Positions 1 to 8,508 of a stretch of DNA of 43,419 bases are shown here, piece by piece (position 1 is the first letter of the stretch; each line of letters begins with the position of its first letter). The position numbers and the translations under genes were made by a program. The stretch is from NCBI GenBank assembly GCA_023415915.1, contig JAEZIZ010000082.1:1-43419 (forward strand), written 5' to 3'. The notes beneath the pieces are model-generated. The model was not told the origin of the DNA. It worked only from the letters and a program-made list of their open reading frames with translations, and did not search any database. The DNA is from Bacillota bacterium. Its GTDB lineage: Bacteria; Bacillota; Clostridia; Christensenellales; SZUA-584.

Positions 1-2111
1 AGATTATCAACCCCCTCGTTAAAATTGATACGCTTGACGCAATGGCTTACTGCGGCGGCAATGTTGAATCTTTGCTGACGTTTGCAGACATGTACCCCGA
101 CAAGAAAGTCTACTATTACGAGCCCGACGTCGACAGTTTTTATCAAGTGAAAAAAAGGCTGAGGCGTTTTAAGAACGTTATAGCTTACCCGCGCGGCGCG
201 TTTAACCGAAGCGCGCAATTTAAATACATAAACGGAAAAACGGCTGATTTTATACCGCTGGACGATGATATAAGCGAAAAGCTAAGCTGCGTAATACTAA
301 ACAGCAACGGCTTGGAACTGTATGCGATAGAAGGCATGCGCGGGCATATGCAAAAATGCCCGCCGGTTGTTGCAGCCGACGTCTCGTTTTTTCTCGATGC
401 GGTCTGGCAGGTTCCATACCGCATAAAACTTATGCGGCCCTCATATGACTTATATCTTCGGTATGACGGGAAGCGTGTGGCGCTTTACGCCCTGCCGGGC
501 GGGAATACGTACTGCGTTGCGCAAAAAAACACTGACGCACCGAAAGTTACAGTATTTACCTGCGCTTACAATACGCCCGAGCATAAGATAAGGCGTGCCA
601 TAGAAAGCGTTATATCCCAGACGTACCGGGATTTTGAATATATAATTATAGATAACGGCTGTACGGATGAAACAAGCAATATAATACGGGAGTACGCGGA
701 AGCACATCACCAGATAAGGCTTTTTCGCCTTGAGCGCAATTCTATAGACGATGCGTGGCATCTGATGCTTGAAGAAGCGAAGGGCGAATTTCTGGTGATA
801 CTCGACAGCGACGATTATTACGAGCCGCATTTTCTGCAAGTCATGGTAGACGAGCAAAGCCGCACCGGAGCGGACATCGTAGCATGCGGCACACGGGGCG
901 AATCGTACGACACGCCGTTTGGCCGCGGTATACGCAGCTTCAAGACGACGCAAACAGACCTTAAAGGCCTGGGCGATATCTGGCCCGATGTATTCGGCCT
1001 GCTGAGCACTATCTGGGCGAAACTGCTCAAGCTTTCAATATACCGCTCTGTCAAAACCGATCTCTCCGCGGGAACGGGAAACGATACGCTTTACTGTCTG
1101 CTTTACCTGAAGCAATGCAGAGTGATATCCATATCAGAGTATGTGCTGCATGTCTATATTCAAGCCCGAAAAACCGTGTCGAGACAATTCAATCCCTATG
1201 GTCTGCAGCGCGACAAGATAATTTTCGCCGAGGCTAACCGGTTTCTCGCCAGTACAGGGACGCTGTCCGAAAGAAACTACGCGTATAATTGCACCGTTTT
1301 TATAAGCAGCGTTAAAAGATCAGTTAGGTTTGCGACAGAAGCGTCGGATGTACCCATCAATGAACGCATAATGTTTATTGAGGATATACTCGATGATGAG
1401 GACATAAGAAAGGCTGCGATATTTTTAAAGCAAGCGGGCCCATTTTACACCGAGATCGTCGATGCACAGCGCCAAATAGCGGAAAGCGGACGCGATGGGG
1501 AAGCGCTGCTGCTCGCTGACGCGAGGAAGGATATGCTGGAAGGGAACAACGGGAACGCGCTGAAGAAGCTACTTAAGCTTGCGGGCAAAGACGGGCCGTA
1601 CGGCAAGCGGGCTATAAACAGCGTCAGCCGGATATATAAAGGCCATCAGCTGCTTAAAGCATACGAGCCCTGGATGGCCGGGTATCCGGATATCGTGTCC
1701 GCGGTATTTACAAATGAACAGGGCAAGGCGATAGAACTGCTGACCGAAAGGGTAAAGGCTGAAAAAGATATGCCTCATGCCGACGAGATTTTCGAATTGC
1801 CGCTTACTCTTGCTGCGCTTAACGAGGATTCGTCTTCGTTTGTATACGTTAAAAAACTTAAGCTGCACTATGAAGCGACGCGTGACAACCGGGAAAAAGC
1901 GGTGCCTCTTATCGAAGAACTTAACGAACTTTGTCCGCTTGACAGGATGGTGTTATACTACACGCTGCAGTATTTAGTTATATTGGGCCAGAAAGACGAC
2001 GCGGAAGCGCTCGCCGAAGGCGCGAAGTCATACTATCCGGACGATCCGCTGCTTAAACTGCAATACAGCATAAATTCAGTTTTGCCATATCCGGACGAGA
2101 TAGCGCCCTAA
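1..2111 (+). CDS. FkbM-like methyltransferase / family 2 glycosyltransferase fusion with helical-repeat C-terminus (5' partial)
   Basis: The reading frame is open to the left edge, so the true start is outside the window; the first ATG inside is at 42. Counting from that Met, residues 1-130 resemble the Rossmann core of FkbM-type SAM methyltransferases (a glycine-rich strand and a YYYEPD segment after strand two). The segment matching the usual DxEG motif reads NSNG, so this half may be inactive. Residues about 168-300 are a GT-A family 2 glycosyltransferase with the opening TVFTCAYNTPEH, an aspartate at DNGCTDET and the metal-binding DSDD at 255-258. The rest is helical and TPR-like. It ends five bases before the convergent cytidylyltransferase gene. 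The likely role is sugar transfer onto a surface glycan or glycoprotein; donor and acceptor are unknown. Confidence 0.85.
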   Translation, partial: IINPLVKIDTLDAMAYCGGNVESLLTFADMYPDKKVYYYEPDVDSFYQVKKRLRRFKNVIAYPRGAFNRSAQFKYINGKTADFIPLDDDISEKLSCVILNSNGLELYAIEGMRGHMQKCPPVVAADVSFFLDAVWQVPYRIKLMRPSYDLYLRYDGKRVALYALPGGNTYCVAQKNTDAPKVTVFTCAYNTPEHKIRRAIESVISQTYRDFEYIIIDNGCTDETSNIIREYAEAHHQIRLFRLERNSIDDAWHLMLEEAKGEFLVILDSDDYYEPHFLQVMVDEQSRTGADIVACGTRGESYDTPFGRGIRSFKTTQTDLKGLGDIWPDVFGLLSTIWAKLLKLSIYRSVKTDLSAGTGNDTLYCLLYLKQCRVISISEYVLHVYIQARKTVSRQFNPYGLQRDKIIFAEANRFLASTGTLSERNYAYNCTVFISSVKRSVRFATEASDVPINERIMFIEDILDDEDIRKAAIFLKQAGPFYTEIVDAQRQIAESGRDGEALLLADARKDMLEGNNGNALKKLLKLAGKDGPYGKRAINSVSRIYKGHQLLKAYEPWMAGYPDIVSAVFTNEQGKAIELLTERVKAEKDMPHADEIFELPLTLAALNEDSSSFVYVKKLKLHYEATRDNREKAVPLIEELNELCPLDRMVLYYTLQYLVILGQKDDAEALAEGAKSYYPDDPLLKLQYSINSVLPYPDEIAP

Positions 2112-2116
2112 AGCGG

Positions 2117-2884
2117 TTACTCCCACAGCTTCCAGGGAGGCTGGTTTCTCCAAAGTTCTTCAAGCAGCAGCTTGTCACGCTGTGTGTCCATGCACTGCCA
2201 GAATCCGTAATGCTTGTAAGCGCACAGCTGCTTTTTCGCCGCAATGCGGCAGATAGGTTCGCGCTCAAATACCGTGTCGTCGCCGTCGATATAATCAAGC
2301 ACTTCAGGTTCAAGCACCATGAATCCGGCGTTTATCCATCCGCCGTTGCTTACCTTTTCACGGAACCGCTTGATAATGTCGTCCTGGGCAAGATCAAGCA
2401 CTCCGTATCTGCCGCCCGGCTGCACCGCGGCAAGCGTTGCAAGCAAGCCTCTCGATTTATGGTAAGCCAGCAGAGCGTTTATATCCACGTCGCTGACGCC
2501 GTCTCCGTACGTCATGCAGAACGTGTCGTCTATGTATTTTTTAATGCGCTTTAGCCGGCCGCCCGTTTGTGTGTAGAGCCCTGTATCCACCAGCGTTACC
2601 TTCCAAGGCTCGGAGACGTTGCTGTGTATCGTCATGCCGTTTCCGTTGGCGTAATCAAACGTTACGTCCGACGAATAGTAGTAGTAGTTTGCAAAATAGT
2701 CCCTTATTACGTTTCCTTTATAGCCCAGGCAGATGATGAATTCGTTTATGCCAAAGTGGGAATATATCTTCATTATGTGCCAGAGTATAGGCTGTTCGCC
2801 TATAGGTATCATAGGCTTTGGCATATTGTTCGATTCTTCGCTTATACGCGTACCTAAACCGCCTGCAAGAATAACCGCTTTCAT
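2117..2884 (-). CDS. rfbF: glucose-1-phosphate cytidylyltransferase
   Basis: Predicted to make CDP-glucose from CTP and glucose 1-phosphate, the entry step to CDP-linked deoxysugars. The protein of 255 residues starts with MKAVILAGGLGTRI, the nucleotide-binding loop of sugar nucleotidyltransferases, followed by the MPKPMIPIG segment; YGDGVSDV carries the metal-binding aspartate and WINAGFMVLEPEV is typical of RfbF. The start at 2884 is preferred over an in-frame ATG at 2899 because GAGGAG lies just upstream and the nucleotidyltransferase loop then begins at residue 2. It is the last gene of a minus-strand glycan operon, 11 bases after the dehydrogenase gene. No CDP-glucose 4,6-dehydratase is visible in the window, so the fate of CDP-glucose is unclear. 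Confidence 0.9.
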   Translation of the reverse strand: MKAVILAGGLGTRISEESNNMPKPMIPIGEQPILWHIMKIYSHFGINEFIICLGYKGNVIRDYFANYYYYSSDVTFDYANGNGMTIHSNVSEPWKVTLVDTGLYTQTGGRLKRIKKYIDDTFCMTYGDGVSDVDINALLAYHKSRGLLATLAAVQPGGRYGVLDLAQDDIIKRFREKVSNGGWINAGFMVLEPEVLDYIDGDDTVFEREPICRIAAKKQLCAYKHYGFWQCMDTQRDKLLLEELWRNQPPWKLWE

Positions 2885-2895
2885 TATTTCTCCTC

Positions 2896-4137
2896 TCACA
2901 GCATATATCGCAAGTCAACAATTTTTTTACCGGGGTATTTTTCGGGAAGGCCTTCCCAGTCCCGCCATGCGGTAGCGATAACCAGCCCGTCCGCCTTTTC
3001 GACAATATCCTCGAGGCTGCTGCAATATGTAACCGGTAAACCGTAATACTCACGGAATTTCTCGTTGCTGATGGGGTCGTAAGCCAGCAGCTTATTGTAC
3101 CCTTTCGCCAGCAGCTCGTTAATCAACTTGGCGGATGCTGAATCCCTTACATCGTCTGAGCCGGGTTTAAACGACAGCCCCAGTATGCCTATTCTCTGTT
3201 CCGGCTTAAATTGGCGGCAGACCTTTTTTGCCACGTACGAGGGCATAGATTCGTTTGTGGAAATAACGCTGTCCAGTATCTTTGCGTTAAAACCTTTGGC
3301 GGCGGAAAGCGCCTGCAGAGCTTTGGTATCTTTCGGAAGGCAGTAACCGCCGTAACCGCATCCGGGGTATACGTAAGTAGTCATGTTGCAGCCGTCCCAG
3401 CGATGGTCACTGTGCAATATCCTAAACGCCTGAGGAATATCAATATCGCCTATCGCGTCCGCTACCATGGACATTTCATTTGAAAAGCTTATCAGAGTCG
3501 CCAGCAGCGAATTGGACAGATATTTAATAAACTCTCCTGTATTCGATGAAACGCAGAACACGGGGGCATTGAACGGTTTATATAATTCGCAAAGCAGGTG
3601 CCTGCTCTTCTCATCGTCCGCGCCTATAACAATGCGGTCAGGATGAATAAAGTCGTCCCAGCAATGTCCTTCCCTTAAAAACTCCGGATTGTTGGCTATG
3701 CCTATATCGTTGCCGACAACAAACCCTCTGCTTTCCACCAGGGGCTTAAGCAAATCCTTGACGGTGGTCGGCGGCACGGTGGACTTTATGGTCAGCACGC
3801 GGAACTTGCTGTCTTTAGTGTTCAGTACCTGATTTACGGCGCCCGAAAGGTATTTAAGATCAGCCTGCCCGTTTTCCGAACACGGCGTTCCAACCGCAAA
3901 GAATACGTACGTGCACTCCGGCAGCGCGTCCTCTATACGCTCGGCAATAAAAAACCTTTTGCCCAGATGGCGCTTTAGCGCCTCGTCTTCATCCGGCTCT
4001 GCAAAAGGAACTTCACCGCTGTAAAGGCAGTTTATACGGGCCTTGTCAGGGTCATAGCCGTAAACTTTATATCCCTTTTCGCAAAAGCCCAGCGCTGTCG
4101 TCAGTCCGACAAACCCCAGCCCCATAACCAAAATCAT
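2896..4137 (-). CDS. UDP-glucose 6-dehydrogenase family protein
   Basis: Member of the UDP-glucose/GDP-mannose dehydrogenase family, which oxidises a sugar nucleotide twice with NAD+ to the uronic acid. Of about 413 residues, the N-terminus has the Rossmann motif GLGFVGL; the middle has NNPEFLREG and the catalytic cysteine motif GGYCLPKD; the C-terminal domain starts near GILGLSFKPGSDDVRDS. The start at 4137 is chosen because it places the Rossmann strand at the N-terminus and follows a GGGGTGAG ribosome site; an ATG at 4173 would overlap the upstream gene. With the decarboxylase-like gene at 5242 it would convert UDP-glucose to UDP-glucuronate and then UDP-xylose. UDP-glucose is the likely substrate from this context; UDP-ManNAc or GDP-mannose cannot be ruled out. 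Confidence 0.88.
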   Translation of the reverse strand: MILVMGLGFVGLTTALGFCEKGYKVYGYDPDKARINCLYSGEVPFAEPDEDEALKRHLGKRFFIAERIEDALPECTYVFFAVGTPCSENGQADLKYLSGAVNQVLNTKDSKFRVLTIKSTVPPTTVKDLLKPLVESRGFVVGNDIGIANNPEFLREGHCWDDFIHPDRIVIGADDEKSRHLLCELYKPFNAPVFCVSSNTGEFIKYLSNSLLATLISFSNEMSMVADAIGDIDIPQAFRILHSDHRWDGCNMTTYVYPGCGYGGYCLPKDTKALQALSAAKGFNAKILDSVISTNESMPSYVAKKVCRQFKPEQRIGILGLSFKPGSDDVRDSASAKLINELLAKGYNKLLAYDPISNEKFREYYGLPVTYCSSLEDIVEKADGLVIATAWRDWEGLPEKYPGKKIVDLRYML

Positions 4138-4157
4138 ATTCTCACCCCATATAAAAG

Positions 4158-5225
4158 TTAAACCGCATAGCAAACCGTTTCATAGATATCCGGCCCGTAA
4201 TGCCTGAAGTATATGCGGTAGTCGGAGTTCAAGCTTTTAAGCAGCAGAGGAATCACGAGCAAATCCTCTCTTTTATGATAAGCGCACACCGCGAGGCGCG
4301 GCCTGTGCTTTACTATTGTTTCTCTCGCGCCCTTTAATGCTGCTATTTCCGCGCCCTCTATATCCATTTTAATAAACGTAATTGCCTCGTTTGAAAACAT
4401 ATCGTCGATAGATACGACTTCAATCGAATAATCCCCTTCGTCCGACATGCGCGAGGAAATGCCGCTGCCTTTAAACGCGAATGTGCTTCTGCGCTCCCAG
4501 GCGCCCAACTGAAAACATTCCACCCGTTCAAGCCGCATAGTATTTTGCACAGTGCGTTCAAAGTTCTCCTTCTCCGGCTCGAGGCATATTATTTTCTTAT
4601 ACCGAGGCGCGCGCCTTGCGAATTCCAAAGCCGTGCCGCCGTCGTAGCTGCCCGCGTCCAGAAAGACTTCGCCTTCCTTAAAGCGTATAATATCATCGTC
4701 GAAATATTGGCCTTCATCCGCAAGATGCGAAGGGAACACAAGCTCGCCCGTTATAAGACAGTTGATATGCGCGGCCAGAACCTCCCGTGATTTATCGTCC
4801 GCAAGAAGCCCGCCAAGCATTTCAAATGCCTGCGCGTTTGCGTTTACATACGTTTCAAAGTCGTAAAACTCGCTCGCACGGTAGAAATAACCGAGCACAC
4901 TTTCAAAGCAACCCATAGCGTCAAGCTGCTTTTTTACCTGCTCGGCGGCGGATGTTCCTATCGATACGATTACTACAGCCCCGGGATATTTGTATTTAAC
5001 TTCACTGGGACTCAAAACCTCGTATCCGCAAAAAGGGACCAGGCGTTTTGCCTCGTCGTTATCGGCAAAACAGGTCACGGCAATACCAAGCTTTTCAAGC
5101 TCGCAAAGCATGGATTCTCCCGCAATACTCGCTCCGAAAAGCACGAGAGGTTTTTTGTTTGACTGTAAAAAGCGTATCGTTTCCGCAAGCCGCCCGTCGC
5201 CCTTGTTAATCATATCCATGAACAT
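4158..5225 (-). CDS. FkbM family methyltransferase
   Basis: A 355-residue protein with two parts. Residues about 25-110 form a small Rossmann-like domain (VLFGASIAGESML, then a FADND turn) of the kind found in front of sugar-modifying enzymes. The C-terminal half is an FkbM SAM-dependent methyltransferase: EVFLDAGSYDGGTALEF is motif I, CLEPEKENF ends strand two, and FIKMDIEGAEIAALKGA is the family signature. It probably O-methylates a sugar or lipid-linked glycan. The start at 5225 follows AGGAG at 8-base spacing; Met3 and Met5 are less well placed. It lies in the glycan operon, 16 bases after the decarboxylase-like gene. Compared with the degenerate copy inside the fusion at 1-2111, this one keeps the expected residues. 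Confidence 0.86.
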   Translation of the reverse strand: MFMDMINKGDGRLAETIRFLQSNKKPLVLFGASIAGESMLCELEKLGIAVTCFADNDEAKRLVPFCGYEVLSPSEVKYKYPGAVVIVSIGTSAAEQVKKQLDAMGCFESVLGYFYRASEFYDFETYVNANAQAFEMLGGLLADDKSREVLAAHINCLITGELVFPSHLADEGQYFDDDIIRFKEGEVFLDAGSYDGGTALEFARRAPRYKKIICLEPEKENFERTVQNTMRLERVECFQLGAWERRSTFAFKGSGISSRMSDEGDYSIEVVSIDDMFSNEAITFIKMDIEGAEIAALKGARETIVKHRPRLAVCAYHKREDLLVIPLLLKSLNSDYRIYFRHYGPDIYETVCYAV

Positions 5226-5241
5226 GGCTTAACTCCTGCAA

Positions 5242-6330
5242 CTACCATATGTACTCGCTTTCGGGGCTTTCCATAAAAAACCGAAGATAACGGACTATGC
5301 CGTCCTCTATATATATTTCGGGATTGAAATTGAGCGATTTTCTGGCTTTCGTCATGTCGGGGCATCTTCGCTGCGGGTTATCGGTAAGGTAATCGGCCTC
5401 GCAGGGCTTTGAGTATACCACCTTGCCCTGATAACCGCATACTTTCTGCGCTGCTTTTGCGTAAAGCCCGGCGAGCGTATTCACGCTTATCTCCGGCTTT
5501 TCAATGCCAATGTTAAAATAATCGAACTTGCCATAGAGCAGCGCCTTAAAATACCCCAAAACAGCGTCGGCGATATAGCAAAAAGTCCGTTTTGGCGTGC
5601 CGTCCGACAGTATAACGATATCTTTGCCTTCCATTATTGAGCTTACAAAATCGGCCGTAACACGCTTATCGTTAAGACGGGTGCCCGGGCCATAGTTATT
5701 GAACGGTCGTACTATCGTTATCGGCATTCCGTATTCCTTTGAAAATATGTAGCAAAGCGTTTCTCCGATACGTTTCGATTCGTCATAGCAGGCTCTGGGG
5801 CCGATGGAGGCTACATATCCGCTGTACGTTTCAGAGGTGGGTATATGCGCTTCGTCAGGGTTGCCGTATATTTCGCTGCTGGACATAAACAGCAAGCCTT
5901 TGAGCTTCTTACCGCGGTAAAAATCCAGCAGATTGCGCAGTCCTGCAACGTTGGAATCAAGTGTTTCAAGGGGATGCTGCCTGTAATAGACAGGCGACGC
6001 TATTGAAGCCATATGCATCACGTAATCGGCTTTGTCTAAACCCTCGATGCTGTCAAGCCTGTCGCTTACAACGTCGAAATGTTTTATATGTATTCTGCTG
6101 TTTTTTGCGATGCGGTCAAGCCACTTTGGCCTTCCCATTATGAAGTTATCCAGCCCCGTAATGCTTATTATTCCGAGCTCTTCCGCGTAGCGGTTAAAAA
6201 AGTTCATCACGGTATAGCCGATAAATCCCGCACAGCCTGTGACCACGATGCGTGAACCTTTAAACCCGCACTTCTCGGGAAGACGATTATATATATATTC
6301 CAAATCCTGCTCAATGATAGATTGTTTCAT
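5242..6330 (-). CDS. NAD-dependent sugar-nucleotide epimerase/dehydratase, UDP-glucuronate decarboxylase-like
   Basis: A short-chain dehydrogenase of 362 residues acting on nucleotide sugars. VTGCAGFIG near residue 32 is the NAD-binding motif, MSSSEIYGNP carries the catalytic serine region, and ACYDESKR holds the YxxxK pair. ASPVYYRQHPLETLDSN and PFNNYGPG are close to what I know of UDP-glucuronate decarboxylases, so decarboxylation of UDP-glucuronate to UDP-xylose is the preferred reading; a 4,6-dehydratase or 4-epimerase remains possible. Its ATG overlaps the TGA of the upstream glycosyltransferase (ATGA), which suggests translational coupling, and a UDP-glucose dehydrogenase is two genes downstream, supplying the expected substrate. 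Confidence 0.82.
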   Translation of the reverse strand: MKQSIIEQDLEYIYNRLPEKCGFKGSRIVVTGCAGFIGYTVMNFFNRYAEELGIISITGLDNFIMGRPKWLDRIAKNSRIHIKHFDVVSDRLDSIEGLDKADYVMHMASIASPVYYRQHPLETLDSNVAGLRNLLDFYRGKKLKGLLFMSSSEIYGNPDEAHIPTSETYSGYVASIGPRACYDESKRIGETLCYIFSKEYGMPITIVRPFNNYGPGTRLNDKRVTADFVSSIMEGKDIVILSDGTPKRTFCYIADAVLGYFKALLYGKFDYFNIGIEKPEISVNTLAGLYAKAAQKVCGYQGKVVYSKPCEADYLTDNPQRRCPDMTKARKSLNFNPEIYIEDGIVRYLRFFMESPESEYIW

Positions 6331-8204
6331 TGCTGCTCCTTGACGTCGTTTATTTGTTCCGCGCTTTTGCTGATGCGCTTAAGTTCCTGCATGCCTTCGC
6401 TATAAAACCCGCTTTTCATTGCCGAATTGAAGTGTTCGCCGGCACGTTTGTATTCATTCTGCAGCATTGCGTAAAAGCCGGCAAAGTACAGATCCTCGCC
6501 TTTATAAAGCGCGTTTTTTACGGCTCTTGTTTCGTACAGCTTTTCCAGCAGCGCATAGCGGCGGATGTGTTTAAGCTCGGTCTCAACGGCTTTAAAGCAT
6601 TGCTCATCCATTGCCGCGGCTTTTTCGATATAAGCGCACGCTTCCCCGTCGCCGAGAGGCTGTACGACTGCCGACAGAACTTTGGCAAGTCCGTCAGGGC
6701 AGCTTTTCTTATTTCCCGCCAGCATGCCGCGAAAGTTTTCCAGCAGCGCCGCGCTTTTTTCGTCGATGCTCTTCAGCGTCATTTCAAAATCCGCGTATGC
6801 TTTGCCAAGTATAATTGCCGCGCACGCCATCGAAGCAATTTGGCTGTCCGGCTGGCGTGACAGGTATTCGAGCGATATGCTTGCGGCTGTTTTGTAATTG
6901 CCGGTGCACAGCAAAGAAGCGATCATCGAGGCGTCGCGTTTGCCGAATTGGTTTCTCCAGATGTTTTCATAATAGATGAGCAATCTGGGAATACAGACTA
7001 CAGACAAGCAGTTTAGAAAATAGCCGACGTCCTCGCAGTTCTTCCTGTTATATACAGTATCAAGCAGCATCACCGAATCTGCGGGGTCGTGATTTCTTAT
7101 AAGGTGCAGCAGGCCGAGCGTCGCTGGCTTGTTGTACTTGTCCTTTTTCAGCAGCTCGTAATAACGGTCAAACGCTGGGAGCGCCTGTCCGCAAACCAGG
7201 TTAAGCTCCGCAAGCTTTATGTTAACCTCTCCGGCCTGTTGCTCGAAATTATTCGACATCATTCCTTTATACGAAGCATGGGCACAAAGCGCCTGCTCAT
7301 ACGCCTTGATCGCATGATCAAAACGGTTCGAGTTCATCAGCTCGTACGCCCGGCATACCAGCACCTCGGGATGGTCAGGATATAATTTCTCCGCCTTGTC
7401 TATTACATCCGATATCTCGTTATAAGAGTAATTCAGCGCCCTCATGGCTTTTGCCAGAAGCGTGTATTTTCTGTGTGCCACCGTGTTAGGCAAACTATTA
7501 TCCTTTTCATCGAGGTCATACATCTTTTTAGCCGCATCGTATATCTTTTCGGGGTTCATGCCAATGCCCATGTAAAGCTGCGTAAGATGAAAATAATCGG
7601 TAGCGTCGGCCGTGCCTTCGCTTATAGACTTTTCTATTAGGCTTATGTTACGCTGCATCTTTTTTGTATATCGTGTCTCATCAAGAACATAACCCGTATG
7701 CATTACGGTTATGTCTTCGGCAAAAAAGAGGGAAAGAGGCTTCCCCTTTTTAAGCAGTTTTTCATGTATAGGGCGGCAATAAGCGATGCCTGCGGTGTTT
7801 CTGAAGGCTATCATCTTTGTCATTCGAGATATTTCTTTTTTTGTTTCCGGAACAATATTGACAAGCTTGCAAGCAAGGCCGTCATAGTGACGGTTGTTTG
7901 ATAGCTCCTCTATATACTTTTTAACCTTTATATCATCGCCTTCGGCTAAATATTCGTCAGCGTCAAGCGAAATTACCCAATCTCCGCTGCACTTTTCAAG
8001 GGCATAATTACGGGCGTATGAAAAATCATCACGCCATTCCAGCGTATATGTTGCCGCGCCAAGGCTGCCTGCTATGCTGAGCGTATTATCTGTTGAGCCG
8101 GTATCCACCACTACTATTTCATCGACGGCGCTGCTGATACTTTTTATACAGCGCTCAATCACCGCCTCTTCGTCTTTACATATGATATATGCAGATAATT
8201 TCAT
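6327..8204 (-). CDS. family 2 glycosyltransferase with TPR-like C-terminal domain
   Basis: First gene of the minus-strand glycan operon, 625 residues. Residues 1-110 are a GT-A glycosyltransferase: MKLSAYIICKDEEAVIERCI at the start, VVDTGSTDNT with the nucleotide-binding aspartates, and DADEYL as the metal-binding DxD equivalent. After about residue 200 the protein is built of helix pairs that look like tetratricopeptide repeats, a layout common in clostridial glycosyltransferases that modify surface or flagellar proteins. The upstream ribosome site is weak (a purine run around AAAGAAAG). Its stop overlaps the next start by four bases. The acceptor is unknown. Confidence 0.87.
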   Translation of the reverse strand: MKLSAYIICKDEEAVIERCIKSISSAVDEIVVVDTGSTDNTLSIAGSLGAATYTLEWRDDFSYARNYALEKCSGDWVISLDADEYLAEGDDIKVKKYIEELSNNRHYDGLACKLVNIVPETKKEISRMTKMIAFRNTAGIAYCRPIHEKLLKKGKPLSLFFAEDITVMHTGYVLDETRYTKKMQRNISLIEKSISEGTADATDYFHLTQLYMGIGMNPEKIYDAAKKMYDLDEKDNSLPNTVAHRKYTLLAKAMRALNYSYNEISDVIDKAEKLYPDHPEVLVCRAYELMNSNRFDHAIKAYEQALCAHASYKGMMSNNFEQQAGEVNIKLAELNLVCGQALPAFDRYYELLKKDKYNKPATLGLLHLIRNHDPADSVMLLDTVYNRKNCEDVGYFLNCLSVVCIPRLLIYYENIWRNQFGKRDASMIASLLCTGNYKTAASISLEYLSRQPDSQIASMACAAIILGKAYADFEMTLKSIDEKSAALLENFRGMLAGNKKSCPDGLAKVLSAVVQPLGDGEACAYIEKAAAMDEQCFKAVETELKHIRRYALLEKLYETRAVKNALYKGEDLYFAGFYAMLQNEYKRAGEHFNSAMKSGFYSEGMQELKRISKSAEQINDVKEQQ

Positions 8205-8508
8205 GGACCAATTCTTTCTTTAAGAAGTTCGACGTTTGCAAATGCCGGGCCGTTACGGCCTAATTAATAATTACCCCGAAAAGTTACGGCTAATCAAAAA
8301 GTCTTGCAGAAATGAATATATATTTAATTGTAGAAACGGACGGCAATAATAAAGACGGCCTTAAAGGGTATCGGCGGAAACGCCGCATAAATGCCAAAGG
8401 CGACCGATTTATGGTCGCCCCTGACTAGCCCAGCCGGTTTCGCTTTATTAATAATCAATACAAGTTGAATGCAATTTAGTCCCCGGACTTTCTGCATGTA
8501 CCAAGCGT
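8205..8508. other. 304-bp intergenic region with two hairpins
   Basis: No gene seen. It lies downstream of the sugar permease and upstream of the glycan operon, both on the minus strand. It holds a GAAA-loop hairpin at 8372-8385 and a 7-bp stem at 8399-8419. A weak minus-strand promoter may exist around the TTGATT near 8290 followed by an AT-rich TAATTATTAAT stretch, but the spacing is poor, so I do not call it. Confidence 0.5.
8399..8419 (-). terminator. hairpin, possible terminator of the sugar ABC operon
   Basis: Stem GGCGACC/GGTCGCC with a 7-base loop. Read on the minus strand it is followed only by TTT, so it is at best a weak intrinsic terminator about 90 bases after the permease stop codon. 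It resembles GGCGACC-type palindromes that I recall from intergenic regions of gut Clostridia, which is the alternative explanation. Confidence 0.4.

Noticed and set aside
450..953. Long antisense frames opposite the glycosyltransferase fusion and many similar ones elsewhere
   Set aside because: They are shadows of clear genes on the other strand, without ribosome sites or recognisable domains.
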